A DNA stretch of 64,000 nt from Proteiniphilum sp. UBA4977 (GCA_002398565.1 DGZP01000064.1:26700-90699); one strand, 5' to 3'. Counted from the stretch's first letter, positions 33,332-42,455 are shown. A program made the numbers and translations. Notes: generated by a model from the sequence alone, not told the origin.

Positions 33332-34954
33332 ATGAGTCAGTATGTTGTTGGAATAGACTACGGTACGGATTCCTGCCGTGCACTGGTCGTTAACATTGCC
33401 ACAGGAAAGGAAGTGGCCTCCTGTATTGCTTCTTACCCACGCTGGAAAAAGGGGCTATACTGTGATCCTTCCTCAAACCGCTACCGCCAGCATCCGCAGG
33501 ATTATATAGATTCTCTGGAAGAGGCAATACACGGTGCTTTAAACCAGATGAAACCTGCGGAGATTGCATCTGTTGTAGCTCTGGGCATCGATACCACGGG
33601 CAGTACCCCTTGTCTTACAGATGAGGAAGGAACTCCCCTGGCGCTATTACCGGATTATGAGGATGATCCCGATGCCATGTTTGTCCTTTGGAAAGATCAT
33701 ACTTCGGTCGTAGAGGCCCGGGAAATAAATGCACTGGCCCATTCGTGGGAAATTGACTATACATCCCGTTCAGGCGGAATTTATTCCTCCGAATGGTTTT
33801 GGGCCAAAGCTCTTCATTTGCTGAGAAGCAACAGGCATATCCGGGAAAAAGCTTATGCCGTTATTGAACATTGTGACTGGATGCCTGCTTTATTAACCGG
33901 CAATCTCAAGCCGGAAAATGTCAGGCGAAGCCGTTGTGCAGCAGGGCATAAGGGAATGTGGGCAGCAGAGTGGGGAGGGTATCCGTCACAGGAATTCCTG
34001 TCGGAACTGGATCCGCTGCTAAACGGGTTTGCTGCCCGTTTAAGCGCTCATACGCATACCAGTGACACAAGTGCCGGAAAACTGTCTGAAGAGTGGGCGG
34101 GACGTCTTGGATTGCCTGCAGGGATTGATGTGGCTGTAGGCATCATTGATGCACATGCGGGCGCTGTGGGTGCGGGTATTCGTCCCCATACGATGGTGAA
34201 GATTATAGGTACTTCCACCTGCGATATTGTGGTTATCCCGAAAACCGACATTGAAGACAGAACCGTTCCGGGAATCAGCGGACAGGTGGATGGTTCGGTG
34301 ATACCCGGACTCATCGGGCTTGAAGCCGGTCAGTCAGCCTTCGGTGATATTTACGCCTGGTTCCGTGATATCCTTGGCTGGAGTGGATTGCTTTTGCCCG
34401 GCGAGATGAGGGAGGAAATGAATGCGAAGATCCTTTCGCGACTGAACGACGAGGCATCGCGATTGCCGTTACGCGAAGAGGATCCGGTTGCTGTAGACTG
34501 GCTAAACGGTCGCCGCTCTCCCTTTGCCGACCAGACAGTGACGGGTGGTATTACCGGCATCACCCTGGGAACCACTCCGGCACAGCTTTTCAAGAGTCTT
34601 GTAGAGGCAACCGCCTTTGGATCGCGTGCCATCATGGAGCACCTCGCACAGCAAGGAGTACGTGTGGATGAAGTAATCGGCGTAGGTGGCATCTCCCTGA
34701 AATCGCCCTACGTGATGCAAACTCTGGCCGATGTGATGGGTGTGCCGATCCGCGTAGCCCGTGCACAGCAGGCGGGGGCACTGGGAGCAGCCATGCTTGC
34801 AGCGGTGGCAGCGGGACTGTTCGATTCGCTGCAGTCGGCCACCGACCGTATGGGACAGGGCAATCTGACGGTTTATGTGCCACATCCCGGTCTTAAACAG
34901 CTTTACGATATACGTTATCTGCGTTACCGGTCACTGGCTGATTTTTTGCAGTAA
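33332..34954 (+). CDS. AraB-type ribulokinase (FGGY family), predicted D-ribulokinase
   Basis: 540 residues. The N-terminus YVVGIDYGTDSCRALVVNIATGKEV, then YPRWKKGLYCD and RYRQHPQDYIDSLEEAI, follow AraB closely and not fuculokinase. GIDTTGSTPC, VIEHCDWMPALLTG, GTSTCDIVV and GVGGISLKSPYVMQTLADVMGVPI complete the FGGY ATPase core. AraB kinases phosphorylate O5 of both D- and L-ribulose. Paired with FucI, the expected route is D-arabinose to D-ribulose to D-ribulose-5-phosphate, feeding the pentose phosphate pathway without an aldolase. This gene ends the operon. No L-arabinose isomerase or ribulose-phosphate epimerase gene is nearby. Confidence 0.9.
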   Translation: MSQYVVGIDYGTDSCRALVVNIATGKEVASCIASYPRWKKGLYCDPSSNRYRQHPQDYIDSLEEAIHGALNQMKPAEIASVVALGIDTTGSTPCLTDEEGTPLALLPDYEDDPDAMFVLWKDHTSVVEAREINALAHSWEIDYTSRSGGIYSSEWFWAKALHLLRSNRHIREKAYAVIEHCDWMPALLTGNLKPENVRRSRCAAGHKGMWAAEWGGYPSQEFLSELDPLLNGFAARLSAHTHTSDTSAGKLSEEWAGRLGLPAGIDVAVGIIDAHAGAVGAGIRPHTMVKIIGTSTCDIVVIPKTDIEDRTVPGISGQVDGSVIPGLIGLEAGQSAFGDIYAWFRDILGWSGLLLPGEMREEMNAKILSRLNDEASRLPLREEDPVAVDWLNGRRSPFADQTVTGGITGITLGTTPAQLFKSLVEATAFGSRAIMEHLAQQGVRVDEVIGVGGISLKSPYVMQTLADVMGVPIRVARAQQAGALGAAMLAAVAAGLFDSLQSATDRMGQGNLTVYVPHPGLKQLYDIRYLRYRSLADFLQ

Positions 34955-34981
34955 GGCATTCCTTCAGTCTCTACAATCCGG

Positions 34982-35048
34982 ACTGGGCATCCCCCTGACT
35001 TGCACCTTTCTCGCAGGTCATCCTGCAACAGTGGTGGGGATGCCCAGT
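34982..35048. repeat. Perfect 13-bp inverted repeat with inner hairpin at convergent gene ends
   Basis: ACTGGGCATCCCC at 34982-34994 is mirrored at 35036-35048. The 41-nt loop holds a second stem, GCAGG/CCTGC. The right arm encodes the C-terminal end (LGIP) of the radical SAM protein and the left arm lies beyond its stop. It may act as a bulky terminator for both convergent genes, but has no U run. Confidence 0.7.
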
Positions 35049-35794
35049 TGTCCTACCCTTTCAGCTATTTCCTGCAATATGCCGATTGGCGCTTTTTCAA
35101 GCTCTCTGGCGGGCGTTTCCCTGTCTATGGTGTAGATCATCACCTCTCGTGGCCGGAGATCCCTGACGAGCTCTATCCAGGCTGAAACCTCCTTGTCTGT
35201 GGTGTTGTCAATGATGCTTCCTTCAAATGTCCCTTTCAAAAACATGGTTTGCAGGACAAAGTTGCCCTGAAACCGTTTGTAATATGCTACCTGCTTTGCA
35301 ACACTGTAACCGGGTGTATTGGGGCGATCGATCAGCCGTACGGTTTCATCGAAGGCGGAATCCAGTTTCAAAATAGGATTGTCCACCTTTTTTAATGCGT
35401 CAAATACCGTTTTTTTTGATATATGCATACCGTTGGAGAGCACGCTTATCCCTGTTTTGGGATAATATTTTTCCCGCATTTCGACGGTGTCAGCAATAAT
35501 TCCGCCAAATTCGGGATGCATGGTCGGTTCGCCGTTTCCGGCAAAGGTGATTACATCAAGTTCTACCTCCTCTTTACGGAGCGACTTCAGCTTATCTTCC
35601 AGGGCAGCTTTTACAAGCCGTCTGTCCGGCAACTTCGTTTTGGTGCGGAAATCTTTGTTGAAACCGCACTCACAGTAGATACAATCGAACGAGCAGAGTT
35701 TGCCATCGTAGGGTAACAGGTTTATGCCGAGAGAACTGCCCATTCTCCTGCTATGAAGCGGGCCATATACTATTTCATGAAAAAGAATTGTCAT
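35018..35794 (-). CDS. Radical SAM protein (COG0731-like)
   Basis: 258 residues from the ATG at 35794; the longer frame to 35905 has no radical-SAM content. The cluster motif CSFDCIYCECG (CxxxCxxC) follows GSSLGINLLPYDGKLC. ITFAGNGEPTMHPEFG is the glycine-rich SAM-binding strand, with VLSNGMHISKKTVFDAL and LKLDSAFDETVRLIDRP further on. It lacks the extra cysteine clusters of SPASM proteins. The family includes TYW1-like and many uncharacterised bacterial members, and its substrate is unknown. It lies 123 bp after the YqaA-like gene and could be read with polA, but a separate promoter is possible. Confidence 0.85.
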   Translation of the reverse strand: MTILFHEIVYGPLHSRRMGSSLGINLLPYDGKLCSFDCIYCECGFNKDFRTKTKLPDRRLVKAALEDKLKSLRKEEVELDVITFAGNGEPTMHPEFGGIIADTVEMREKYYPKTGISVLSNGMHISKKTVFDALKKVDNPILKLDSAFDETVRLIDRPNTPGYSVAKQVAYYKRFQGNFVLQTMFLKGTFEGSIIDNTTDKEVSAWIELVRDLRPREVMIYTIDRETPARELEKAPIGILQEIAERVGQLGIPTTVAG

Positions 35795-35917
35795 AAAAAT
35801 TTTAATTAAGAACAAAGAAAAAAGAACCGTGGCTGACGAATGACTGCCGCTAGATATTTTCCATACCGCTGTCCTGAACAATCTTCCACTACCAAACCCG
35901 AACACTGATCGCCCAAA

Positions 35918-36370
35918 TCAAAACCAGGAAATGATCCTTTCCGTCCCGAATCCGATAAGCAGATAACGTAAAAACTTGCCCAGAGTCATCGAGATCATCA
36001 CTACAGGCACGTTTGCCCGCATAAAACCCAAAGCAACAAGCATTACGTCACCCACAGCGGGCAGAAATCCGAAAAAACCCATTACTGCCCCTTTGCCGTG
36101 CATCCACCGGATGGTTTTATCAATCTTGTCAGGTTTTATCTTGAACCATTTTTCCAGCCATTCCATCTTACCGAGCCTTCCCAGGTAATAGCAGGTAGCC
36201 CCCCCCGCTGCATTTCCGGCAGTAGCATATAAAATACTGGTCCATATATCCATTCCTGCCGCTATCAGAGCTGCAAAAACCACTTCCGAACTAAAAGGCA
36301 GTATGGTTGCCGCCAGAAAAGAAGCCAGCAACAACCCCCAGTATCCATATTCCGCCAAGCCGTCGAGCAT
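35918..36370 (-). CDS. YqaA/DedA-like (SNARE-associated/VTT domain) membrane protein
   Basis: 150 residues with about four hydrophobic segments. It contains YWGLLLASFLAATILPFSSEVVFAALIAAG, NAAGGATCYYLGRLG and GKGAVMGFFGFLPAVGDVMLVALGFMRANVPVVMISMTLGKFLRYL, the VTT-domain signature with two re-entrant loops and a conserved Gly-Arg/Lys. YqaA-type proteins are small members of the DedA superfamily, which includes lipid-carrier flippases. Its start is 7 bp after the polA stop, so the genes are co-transcribed. The exact substrate is unknown. Confidence 0.88.
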   Translation of the reverse strand: MLDGLAEYGYWGLLLASFLAATILPFSSEVVFAALIAAGMDIWTSILYATAGNAAGGATCYYLGRLGKMEWLEKWFKIKPDKIDKTIRWMHGKGAVMGFFGFLPAVGDVMLVALGFMRANVPVVMISMTLGKFLRYLLIGFGTERIISWF

Positions 36371-36377
36371 ATCTTGT

Positions 36378-39176
36378 TCAATGAGCTATCAACCAATTCT
36401 CACCCACCCCCATATCCGTTTTCAACGGAACCTGCAGTTCGCAGGCATGTTCCATTTCTTCCGTCACCAGTTGCCGTAGTACCGGAAGTTCGTCGGGAAC
36501 AGCGTTAAAATTGAGCTCATCGTGTACCTGAAGAATCATTTTAGAACGCATTTTTTCTTTCTCAAGTCGCTCAAAAATACGTACCATGGCCACCTTTATG
36601 ATATCTGCCGCACTTCCCTGAATGGGTGCGTTGATGGCATTCCGTTCCGCGTAGCCACGCACGGTGGCATTGCGGGAGTTGATATCGGGCAGATAGCGTT
36701 TTCTTCCGAATATGGTTTCTACGTAGCCCTGTGAGCGTGCCCTGGCAATACTTTCATCCATATAGTTCTTCACATCGGGGAATGTGGCGAAATATTCGTC
36801 GATCAGATCTTTGGCTTCGGTACGCGAGATGGCCAGCCTTTCCGATAAGCCGAACGGAGTGATACCGTAAATGATGCCGAAGTTGGCTGTCTTGGCTTTT
36901 CTGCGCATATCTCCCGTTACTTCTTCGAGGGGAATCTTGAAGATTTTAGCCGCCGTGGCAGCATGAATATCCTGCCCCTTATTGAAAGCTTCCACCAAGT
37001 TCCGGTCGCCGCTCAGGTGAGCCATGATGCGCAGTTCAATCTGTGAATAGTCTGATGAAACAAACAGGCATCCCTCGTCGGGAATAAACACCTTACGCAT
37101 CTCCTTGCCGCGTTCGTCCCGGATGGGTATATTTTGCAGATTCGGGTTGGTACTGCTCAGTCGCCCTGTGGCAGCCACCGTCTGGTTGAAGGAGGTGTGT
37201 ATTTTGCCGGTTCCCGGATTAATAAGCAGTGGAAAGGCATCGATATAGGTACTTAATAGTTTTTTTAACCCTCTTTGTTCCAGTATTTTACCAATAATAG
37301 CATGCTTAGGCCGTAATTTTTCGAGCTCCTCCTCACTGGTTTTATACTGTCCCGTTTTGGTCTTCTTCGGTTTATCGGCAACCCCCATCCTGTCGAACAG
37401 CACTTCACCGATCTGTTTGGGCGAGTTGATATTGAATTCGATGCCGGCCATTGCGGTGATCTCTTTCTCAATCTGAATCAGTTCCTGGGTATATTGTACC
37501 GAAAGATCTTCCAGCGCACTCAGATCAAGGCGTACTCCCGTCCATTCCATTTCTGCGAGTACGTATATCAAGGGTGCTTCCACCCGATAAAACAGATTTT
37601 CGAGCTGGTTTGCATGAATCTCCTTCGCCAGGATATTTTTCAGTTTGAGCGTGATGTCCGCATCCTCTGCAGCATAATCAGTCACAAGGGCAGGATCTAC
37701 ATCGCGCATGTTTCCCTGATTTTTACCCTTTGAGCCAATCAGCTCCTCTATGTGGATTGTTTTATAGTTCAGATAGATCTCCGCCATATAATCCATCCCG
37801 TGCCTGATTTCAGGGTTCAACAGGTAATGGGCGATCATGGTGTCGAAGAGCCGTCCCTGAACCCTGATATCATAATTTCTGAGTTCCAGGATATCGTACT
37901 TGAGGTTTTGACCCACCTTTTCTATGTTTCCATCCTCGAAGAAAGGGCGAAAAATTTCTACCTGCCGTTGTGCCTCTTCCCGATTGGCCGAGACCGGCAC
38001 ATAAAAAGCTTCCCCCTCTTTGTATGCAAAAGACAGTCCTACCAGTTCGCTCAGCAACGGGTCTACTCCCGTGGTTTCCGTGTCGAAACAGACCGATTGT
38101 TGTGCACACAACATCCTGCTCAGTGCCATCATTTCATCTTCGGTCCTCACCATGGTGTATTGATGCGGTGTGGAGTGAATATCGGTAAAATTGCCCGGTA
38201 ATGCGGAAGAGCTATTTTTTTCCGGTTCGGAGGGTTCAACCTGATCAAAAAGATCAAAAAGATTACCCTGCACGGATCTTTTTGGTGATGTTTTCACCGG
38301 CTCCAGCTTTAACACACGGGTAAGCAATGTGCGAAATTCCAGCTCCTCGAAGAGCTCCCGGATGGTGCTTTCGTCCATCTCTCTGCGTATAAAATCATCT
38401 TCCACAATCTCGATGGGGACATCTGTTTTGATGGTAGCCAGAAATTTGGAAAAGCGGATCTTGTCGGCGTTTTCTTCTATTTTTGTTTTCAATGCCCCTT
38501 TCAGGCGATGACTGTTTTCCAGTATGTTTTCTATGGATCCGAATTCCTGCAGCAGCTTTACTGCTGTTTTTTCACCTACCCCCGGGCAGCCGGGAATGTT
38601 GTCGGAGACATCACCCATCAGCCCCAGTAAATCGATCATCTGAGAGGGATGGTCAATCTGATACTTTTCCATCACCTTCTTGTCATCCATCACATCAAAA
38701 TCGTTGCTGCCATACTTGGGTTTATAGATGAAAATATGAGACTCCGCCAACTGGCCGTAATCCTTGTCCGGCGTCATCATATATATATCAAATCGCTCTT
38801 TGTCCGCTCTTTTGGCGATGGTACCGATCACGTCGTCGGCTTCGTAACCGGGCACTTCGAGCACCGGAATATTGTAAGCCCTGATGATATTTTTTATGAT
38901 GGGAACGGATAATTTAATCACTTCGGGGGTGGCTTCGCGTTGTGCCTTGTATTCTTCATATGCAGTGTGCCGAAAGGTGGGTCCCGGCGGATCGAAGGCA
39001 ACGGCTATATGGGTTGGATCTTCCTTTCGCAGAACCTCTTCCAGTGTATTGACAAACCCGAAAATAGCGGATGTATTCCTGCCTTTCGAGTCTACTCGCG
39101 GATTTTTAATAAACGCATAATACGATCTGTAAATGAGGGCGTATGCATCGAGAAGAAAGAGCTTATTTTTATTCAT
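36378..39176 (-). CDS. polA: DNA polymerase I
   Basis: 932 residues in three domains. The 5'-3' nuclease (1-290) has FLLDAYALIYRSYYAF, VPGYEADDVIGTI and the helix-hairpin-helix GLMGDVSDNIPGCPGVGEKTA. The 3'-5' exonuclease (about 340-530) retains the acidic CFDTETTG, so proofreading is probably active. The polymerase (about 560-932) has motif A SDYSQIELRIMAHLSGD, motif B RRKAKTANFGIIYG and motif C QVHDELNFN. It fills gaps and removes RNA primers in replication and repair. The divergent polyprenyl synthase gene starts 95 bp away. The yqaA-like gene follows at 7 bp. Confidence 0.98.
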   Translation of the reverse strand: MNKNKLFLLDAYALIYRSYYAFIKNPRVDSKGRNTSAIFGFVNTLEEVLRKEDPTHIAVAFDPPGPTFRHTAYEEYKAQREATPEVIKLSVPIIKNIIRAYNIPVLEVPGYEADDVIGTIAKRADKERFDIYMMTPDKDYGQLAESHIFIYKPKYGSNDFDVMDDKKVMEKYQIDHPSQMIDLLGLMGDVSDNIPGCPGVGEKTAVKLLQEFGSIENILENSHRLKGALKTKIEENADKIRFSKFLATIKTDVPIEIVEDDFIRREMDESTIRELFEELEFRTLLTRVLKLEPVKTSPKRSVQGNLFDLFDQVEPSEPEKNSSSALPGNFTDIHSTPHQYTMVRTEDEMMALSRMLCAQQSVCFDTETTGVDPLLSELVGLSFAYKEGEAFYVPVSANREEAQRQVEIFRPFFEDGNIEKVGQNLKYDILELRNYDIRVQGRLFDTMIAHYLLNPEIRHGMDYMAEIYLNYKTIHIEELIGSKGKNQGNMRDVDPALVTDYAAEDADITLKLKNILAKEIHANQLENLFYRVEAPLIYVLAEMEWTGVRLDLSALEDLSVQYTQELIQIEKEITAMAGIEFNINSPKQIGEVLFDRMGVADKPKKTKTGQYKTSEEELEKLRPKHAIIGKILEQRGLKKLLSTYIDAFPLLINPGTGKIHTSFNQTVAATGRLSSTNPNLQNIPIRDERGKEMRKVFIPDEGCLFVSSDYSQIELRIMAHLSGDRNLVEAFNKGQDIHAATAAKIFKIPLEEVTGDMRRKAKTANFGIIYGITPFGLSERLAISRTEAKDLIDEYFATFPDVKNYMDESIARARSQGYVETIFGRKRYLPDINSRNATVRGYAERNAINAPIQGSAADIIKVAMVRIFERLEKEKMRSKMILQVHDELNFNAVPDELPVLRQLVTEEMEHACELQVPLKTDMGVGENWLIAH

Positions 39177-39222
39177 GACAGGCCTGCAATCTAATTTTAA
39201 AATGTAAAGTTACGAATATTTG

Positions 39223-39252
39223 TTGCGAACAGGAGAATTATTTTTACTTTTG
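39223..39252 (+). promoter_or_regulatory. Promoter of the polyprenyl synthase gene
   Basis: TTG at 39223-39225, a 19-bp spacer and TACTTTTG at 39245-39252 form a full-match Bacteroidota promoter. The ATG follows 19 bp downstream. Confidence 0.8.
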
Positions 39253-39271
39253 TAATTAATATGCAGGTGTA

Positions 39272-40246
39272 ATGGATCAAAGTCAGATAATAAAGGATTT
39301 TTTACGGGAGGAGCTCCTGCTTTTCGATGATTATCTCCGTGAGGCGGTTAAAAGTAACAACCCGCGCGTGTCGGAAATGATTACCTATATATTTAACACG
39401 GAAGGTAAACGATTGAGACCTACACTTGTGTTATTGACCGCAAAAGCCTGCGGGCATATTATTCCTGAAACTTATCATGGCGCCGTGACGGTGGAGTTGT
39501 TACATACTGCCACGCTTATACACGATGATGTGATCGACAAATCGGACATGCGACGGGGAAAACGATCCATAAATGCAGTATATGACAATGTCAAAGCTGT
39601 ACTGATAGGAGATTATCTTTTATCTACCGCATTGATGGAGAGTGTAAAAACAAATGATCTTGCTATAGTAAGTATCATGGCGGAGTTAGGCCAAAACCTT
39701 TCGGAGGGTGAACTGAATCAATATTCTTTAGCCAGTGAAGTCATTGTCGACGAAGATGCCTATTTTGAAGTGATAGACAAGAAAACAGCTTCGTTAATGC
39801 GTGCCAGCATCGTCATCGGAGCCATTACGGGTGGCGCAGAAAAGGAAACGATTGATAAATTCAGCAAACTGGGAAAGCTTCTAGGTATCTGTTTCCAGAT
39901 CAGGGACGATATTTTCGATTATTTTCAGGCCGACATCGGGAAGCCAACCGGCAATGATATCCGGGAAGGAAAGATTACGTTGCCGCTAATTTATGCATTG
40001 CAAAACAGTCCTGATGGAGTGGGTGAGGAGATGAAACAGATTATCGAATCACGTGAGTATAGTGAGGAGAATATCAGGAAGCTGATAACCTTCGCAAAAG
40101 AATATCAAGGTGTGGAGTATGCCTACAACAAGATGAATCAGTTTCTTTCTGAAGCGGAAGCAATCATAGCCGATTTTGCATTCGACGGCGGCATCAAGTC
40201 GCTGATGCAGCTTTTCCTGACCTATCTGAAAGAACGTGTTTACTAA
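39272..40246 (+). CDS. Long-chain trans-polyprenyl diphosphate synthase (IspB-like)
   Basis: 324 residues. Both aspartate-rich motifs are present: LIHDDVIDKSDMRRGKRS (first, DDxxD) and QIRDDIFDYF (second), with the substrate-binding EGKRLRPTLVLLTA before them. Small residues ahead of the first motif (VELLHTATLIHDD) fit an enzyme making long chains, likely the octaprenyl or similar side chain of menaquinone. It condenses isopentenyl diphosphate units onto an allylic primer in the cytosol. It is monocistronic, bounded by its own promoter and a strong terminator. Confidence 0.94.
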   Translation: MDQSQIIKDFLREELLLFDDYLREAVKSNNPRVSEMITYIFNTEGKRLRPTLVLLTAKACGHIIPETYHGAVTVELLHTATLIHDDVIDKSDMRRGKRSINAVYDNVKAVLIGDYLLSTALMESVKTNDLAIVSIMAELGQNLSEGELNQYSLASEVIVDEDAYFEVIDKKTASLMRASIVIGAITGGAEKETIDKFSKLGKLLGICFQIRDDIFDYFQADIGKPTGNDIREGKITLPLIYALQNSPDGVGEEMKQIIESREYSEENIRKLITFAKEYQGVEYAYNKMNQFLSEAEAIIADFAFDGGIKSLMQLFLTYLKERVY

Positions 40247-40248
40247 AA

Positions 40249-40279
40249 CAGATATCACTCCGCGGGGGAGTGATATCTG
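40249..40279. terminator. Bidirectional terminator between polyprenyl synthase and hsp20
   Basis: CAGATATCACTCC (40249-40261) pairs perfectly with 40267-40279 around a 5-nt loop, with a T run following on the + strand. It sits 2 bp after one stop and 9 bp before the other convergent gene's end. Confidence 0.9.
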
Positions 40280-40287
40280 ACTTTTTC

Positions 40288-40713
40288 TTATTGAATTTCT
40301 ATCTGCCTTGAATTGGATTTTATCTCTTCCTCAACGGTAGGTATGTCCACCGTCAGCACACCGTTTTCTACCTTTGCAGAAATTTTATCCTTTACCACGT
40401 TATCGGGGAGGATCATTCTTCTTTGAAACTGTGCGTAGGAGAATTCACGTCTCAGATAGGAACCTTTCCTGTCCTTGTCTTCGGTTTGACTTTTTTTCTC
40501 GAATTCAATTACTAGATTGTTCGACTCATCCAGTCTCACGGTACAATCTTCACGGGTCATACCGGGAGCTGCTACTTCTACTGTAAAACCGTTGTCGTTC
40601 TGCTGAATGTTGATTGCAGGCACCGATTTGTTGCTCTGTTCCATCCATTCGTTGCCGAAGAAGTCGTTGAAGACACTCGGCAGCCAGTTGTTTGTACGTC
40701 TGATTATTGCCAT
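40288..40713 (-). CDS. Small heat-shock protein, Hsp20/alpha-crystallin family
   Basis: 141 residues. The N-terminal region (NNWLPSVFNDFFGNEWM) precedes the alpha-crystallin domain (about 30-125), with the strand VPAINIQQNDNGFTVEVAAPGMTREDCTVRLD and the conserved A-x-x-x-n-GVLTV signature near the C-terminus (SAKVENGVLTVDIP). It forms oligomers that hold unfolding proteins for the DnaK/ClpB machinery. It is monocistronic. Two near-identical 13-bp sequences about 100-160 bp upstream may be heat-shock control sites. Confidence 0.95.
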   Translation of the reverse strand: MAIIRRTNNWLPSVFNDFFGNEWMEQSNKSVPAINIQQNDNGFTVEVAAPGMTREDCTVRLDESNNLVIEFEKKSQTEDKDRKGSYLRREFSYAQFQRRMILPDNVVKDKISAKVENGVLTVDIPTVEEEIKSNSRQIEIQ

Positions 40714-40807
40714 AATTTTATCCTTTCTTTTTATTATTTTAGTTTATACTCTTAACCGGACAAATTATGTGCCGAACCACTACCGGGCGAAATGAGCATC
40801 AAAAAGA

Positions 40808-40872
40808 GACAAAATGGCATCTTTTTTAGTTATATATAGACGAGAAAACACACAAATCGGACATAATGGCAT
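40808..40872 (-). repeat. Paired 13-bp direct repeats upstream of hsp20
   Basis: GACAAAATGGCAT (40808-40820) and GACATAATGGCAT (40860-40872) differ at one base and are 52 bp apart. Read on the gene's strand, each is a TGCCA-nnn-TGTC pair. They are candidate stress-regulator sites only. Confidence 0.35.
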
Positions 40873-40886
40873 GACTTGTTGAATGA

Positions 40887-42455
40887 TTATTCCAGGATGC
40901 GGTAGAGCTTTGTCCCAAAATGTGATTTTCCAAATCGGTCTGTTGCCTTTACTTCGATGGTATGTTCACCGGGAGCAAGATCTAGCATTAGCGGTGCACT
41001 CCACAGGTGTGTACTGTTTACCGCGTTGGAAGGGCGACGTCCCGGCAACAGTTTGTCGGTAACATCCCATTCGTAAAGTTTTGCATTGTAACTTGGGTCA
41101 ATAGCCTGAATATAGTTCATTTTACGCCATGCTCCCTGATCAATCCTGTATTCTACCAAATCGTTTTTGCTTCCCATAAAGAAATTGACCACTATTTGCG
41201 AGGTGGTTCTGCCTTTATAAGGAACAACCCTGGGCGCAAAGATATTCATCTGATACTCCTCCTCTCTTCCGGCCACCTTGTAATCTACGGTATATTGATT
41301 CCCCTGAATATTAAGAAAAACATATCCTTGTGGCGTTCCATCGCGCATAGTTGCGTCAGGCATGCCGTTTGAATCATGCTTGCCAGAATACCAGTCGCCC
41401 GAAGTAGTCCCCACGTTATATTCATGCAGTGGTTTGTTTCCTTTCCAGCCATTGATTTCTGTATATTCAATCTGATCCTGCAAATGGGTGTGTGCCGACA
41501 TGATCAGTACATTTTCATAAGGTTTAAGTAGATCGAAAACCCGTTGCCGGTCTTCCAGTCGGAAAGAGTTTCCCGTATCGTCTTTCATCTGAATGTGTTG
41601 CGACAGTACGACAAGTTTATCGGCAGGAACATGTTTCAGGTTGTTTTCCAGAAAACGAAGCTGATCTTCCCGATAACCTGCCCAGTAACCTTTTCCGTCC
41701 CTCGGGTCAGGATACAGGATATCGTCGAGGATAATGAAATGGGCATTTCCGTAATTGAACGAATAGTTGGCACTGCCGAAGTTTTTTTCAAATGTCTCAT
41801 CCGAGAGGATGTCGGTGGGTGCATCCAAATTCATGTCGTGGTTCCCCATCACGTTGTACCAGGGTAGTTTCAGGTGACGCATCCTTTCTTTGTAAACGGG
41901 TTGCAAGTCGAGATTGTCGCCTACAATGTCGCCCAGACTGATTCCAAAGAGCGTATTCTCTTTTTTCTTTACATCCTCCACAATCTTTTTTGTGAAATAA
42001 TCCATATCCTGGATGGAGTAGGGCTGCGGATCGCCAAAGATGATCGCTGAGAAATTGTCCGGCTCCTCTTGTCTGAAAAGGGCAAAGTCAACCGACTTAG
42101 GCAACTTGCCTGTAGGAGTTGTACCCTTGTACTTGAATTTGTCTGGTGAACCATCCGGTTTGTAGTGATAGTAGAACTGCGGGATAAAATCTTCATCCAC
42201 AGTCATGCCGTATCCTTTGGGTTTGATCACGAAAATGGTGTTGCCTGCTTCTATAGGAAGCGTATAGAAGCCGTTCCTATCGGTGAGTACCACCTCGGTT
42301 CCATTTGACAGGGCCACATTTGCAATGCCGGCTTCACGACGGTCTTTCTTCCCATTTTTATTTGCGTCCTCATACACATAACCTCCCGCCAATTGCTGCG
42401 AATAGGCTGCAGCTGCAATAAATAGTAAAGTCAGGGAGAGCAGGTTTTTCTTCAT
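40887..42455 (-). CDS. Secreted calcineurin-like metallophosphoesterase (MetallophosN-Metallophos-MetallophosC)
   Basis: 522 residues. A signal peptide (through AAYSQQ) is followed by an SdrD-like/MetallophosN beta domain (about 22-125; GGYVYEDANKNGKKDRREAGIANVALSNG). The catalytic domain (about 135-400) has metal ligands in IFGDPQ, SLGDIVGD, VMGNHDM, LSQHIQM and SAHTHLQ. A C-terminal beta domain closes the protein. It should hydrolyse phosphate esters in the periplasm or at the surface; the natural substrate is unknown. Its promoter carries the same 11-bp half-site geometry as the TonB receptor and SusCD operons, so it probably responds to phosphate limitation. It is transcribed alone. Confidence 0.92.
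   Translation of the reverse strand: MKKNLLSLTLLFIAAAAYSQQLAGGYVYEDANKNGKKDRREAGIANVALSNGTEVVLTDRNGFYTLPIEAGNTIFVIKPKGYGMTVDEDFIPQFYYHYKPDGSPDKFKYKGTTPTGKLPKSVDFALFRQEEPDNFSAIIFGDPQPYSIQDMDYFTKKIVEDVKKKENTLFGISLGDIVGDNLDLQPVYKERMRHLKLPWYNVMGNHDMNLDAPTDILSDETFEKNFGSANYSFNYGNAHFIILDDILYPDPRDGKGYWAGYREDQLRFLENNLKHVPADKLVVLSQHIQMKDDTGNSFRLEDRQRVFDLLKPYENVLIMSAHTHLQDQIEYTEINGWKGNKPLHEYNVGTTSGDWYSGKHDSNGMPDATMRDGTPQGYVFLNIQGNQYTVDYKVAGREEEYQMNIFAPRVVPYKGRTTSQIVVNFFMGSKNDLVEYRIDQGAWRKMNYIQAIDPSYNAKLYEWDVTDKLLPGRRPSNAVNSTHLWSAPLMLDLAPGEHTIEVKATDRFGKSHFGTKLYRILE

Noticed and set aside
31880..34954. Straight L-fucose catabolism for the fucI/fucP operon
   Set aside because: The kinase follows AraB rather than FucK, and no fuculose-phosphate aldolase is present; kept only as the alternative.
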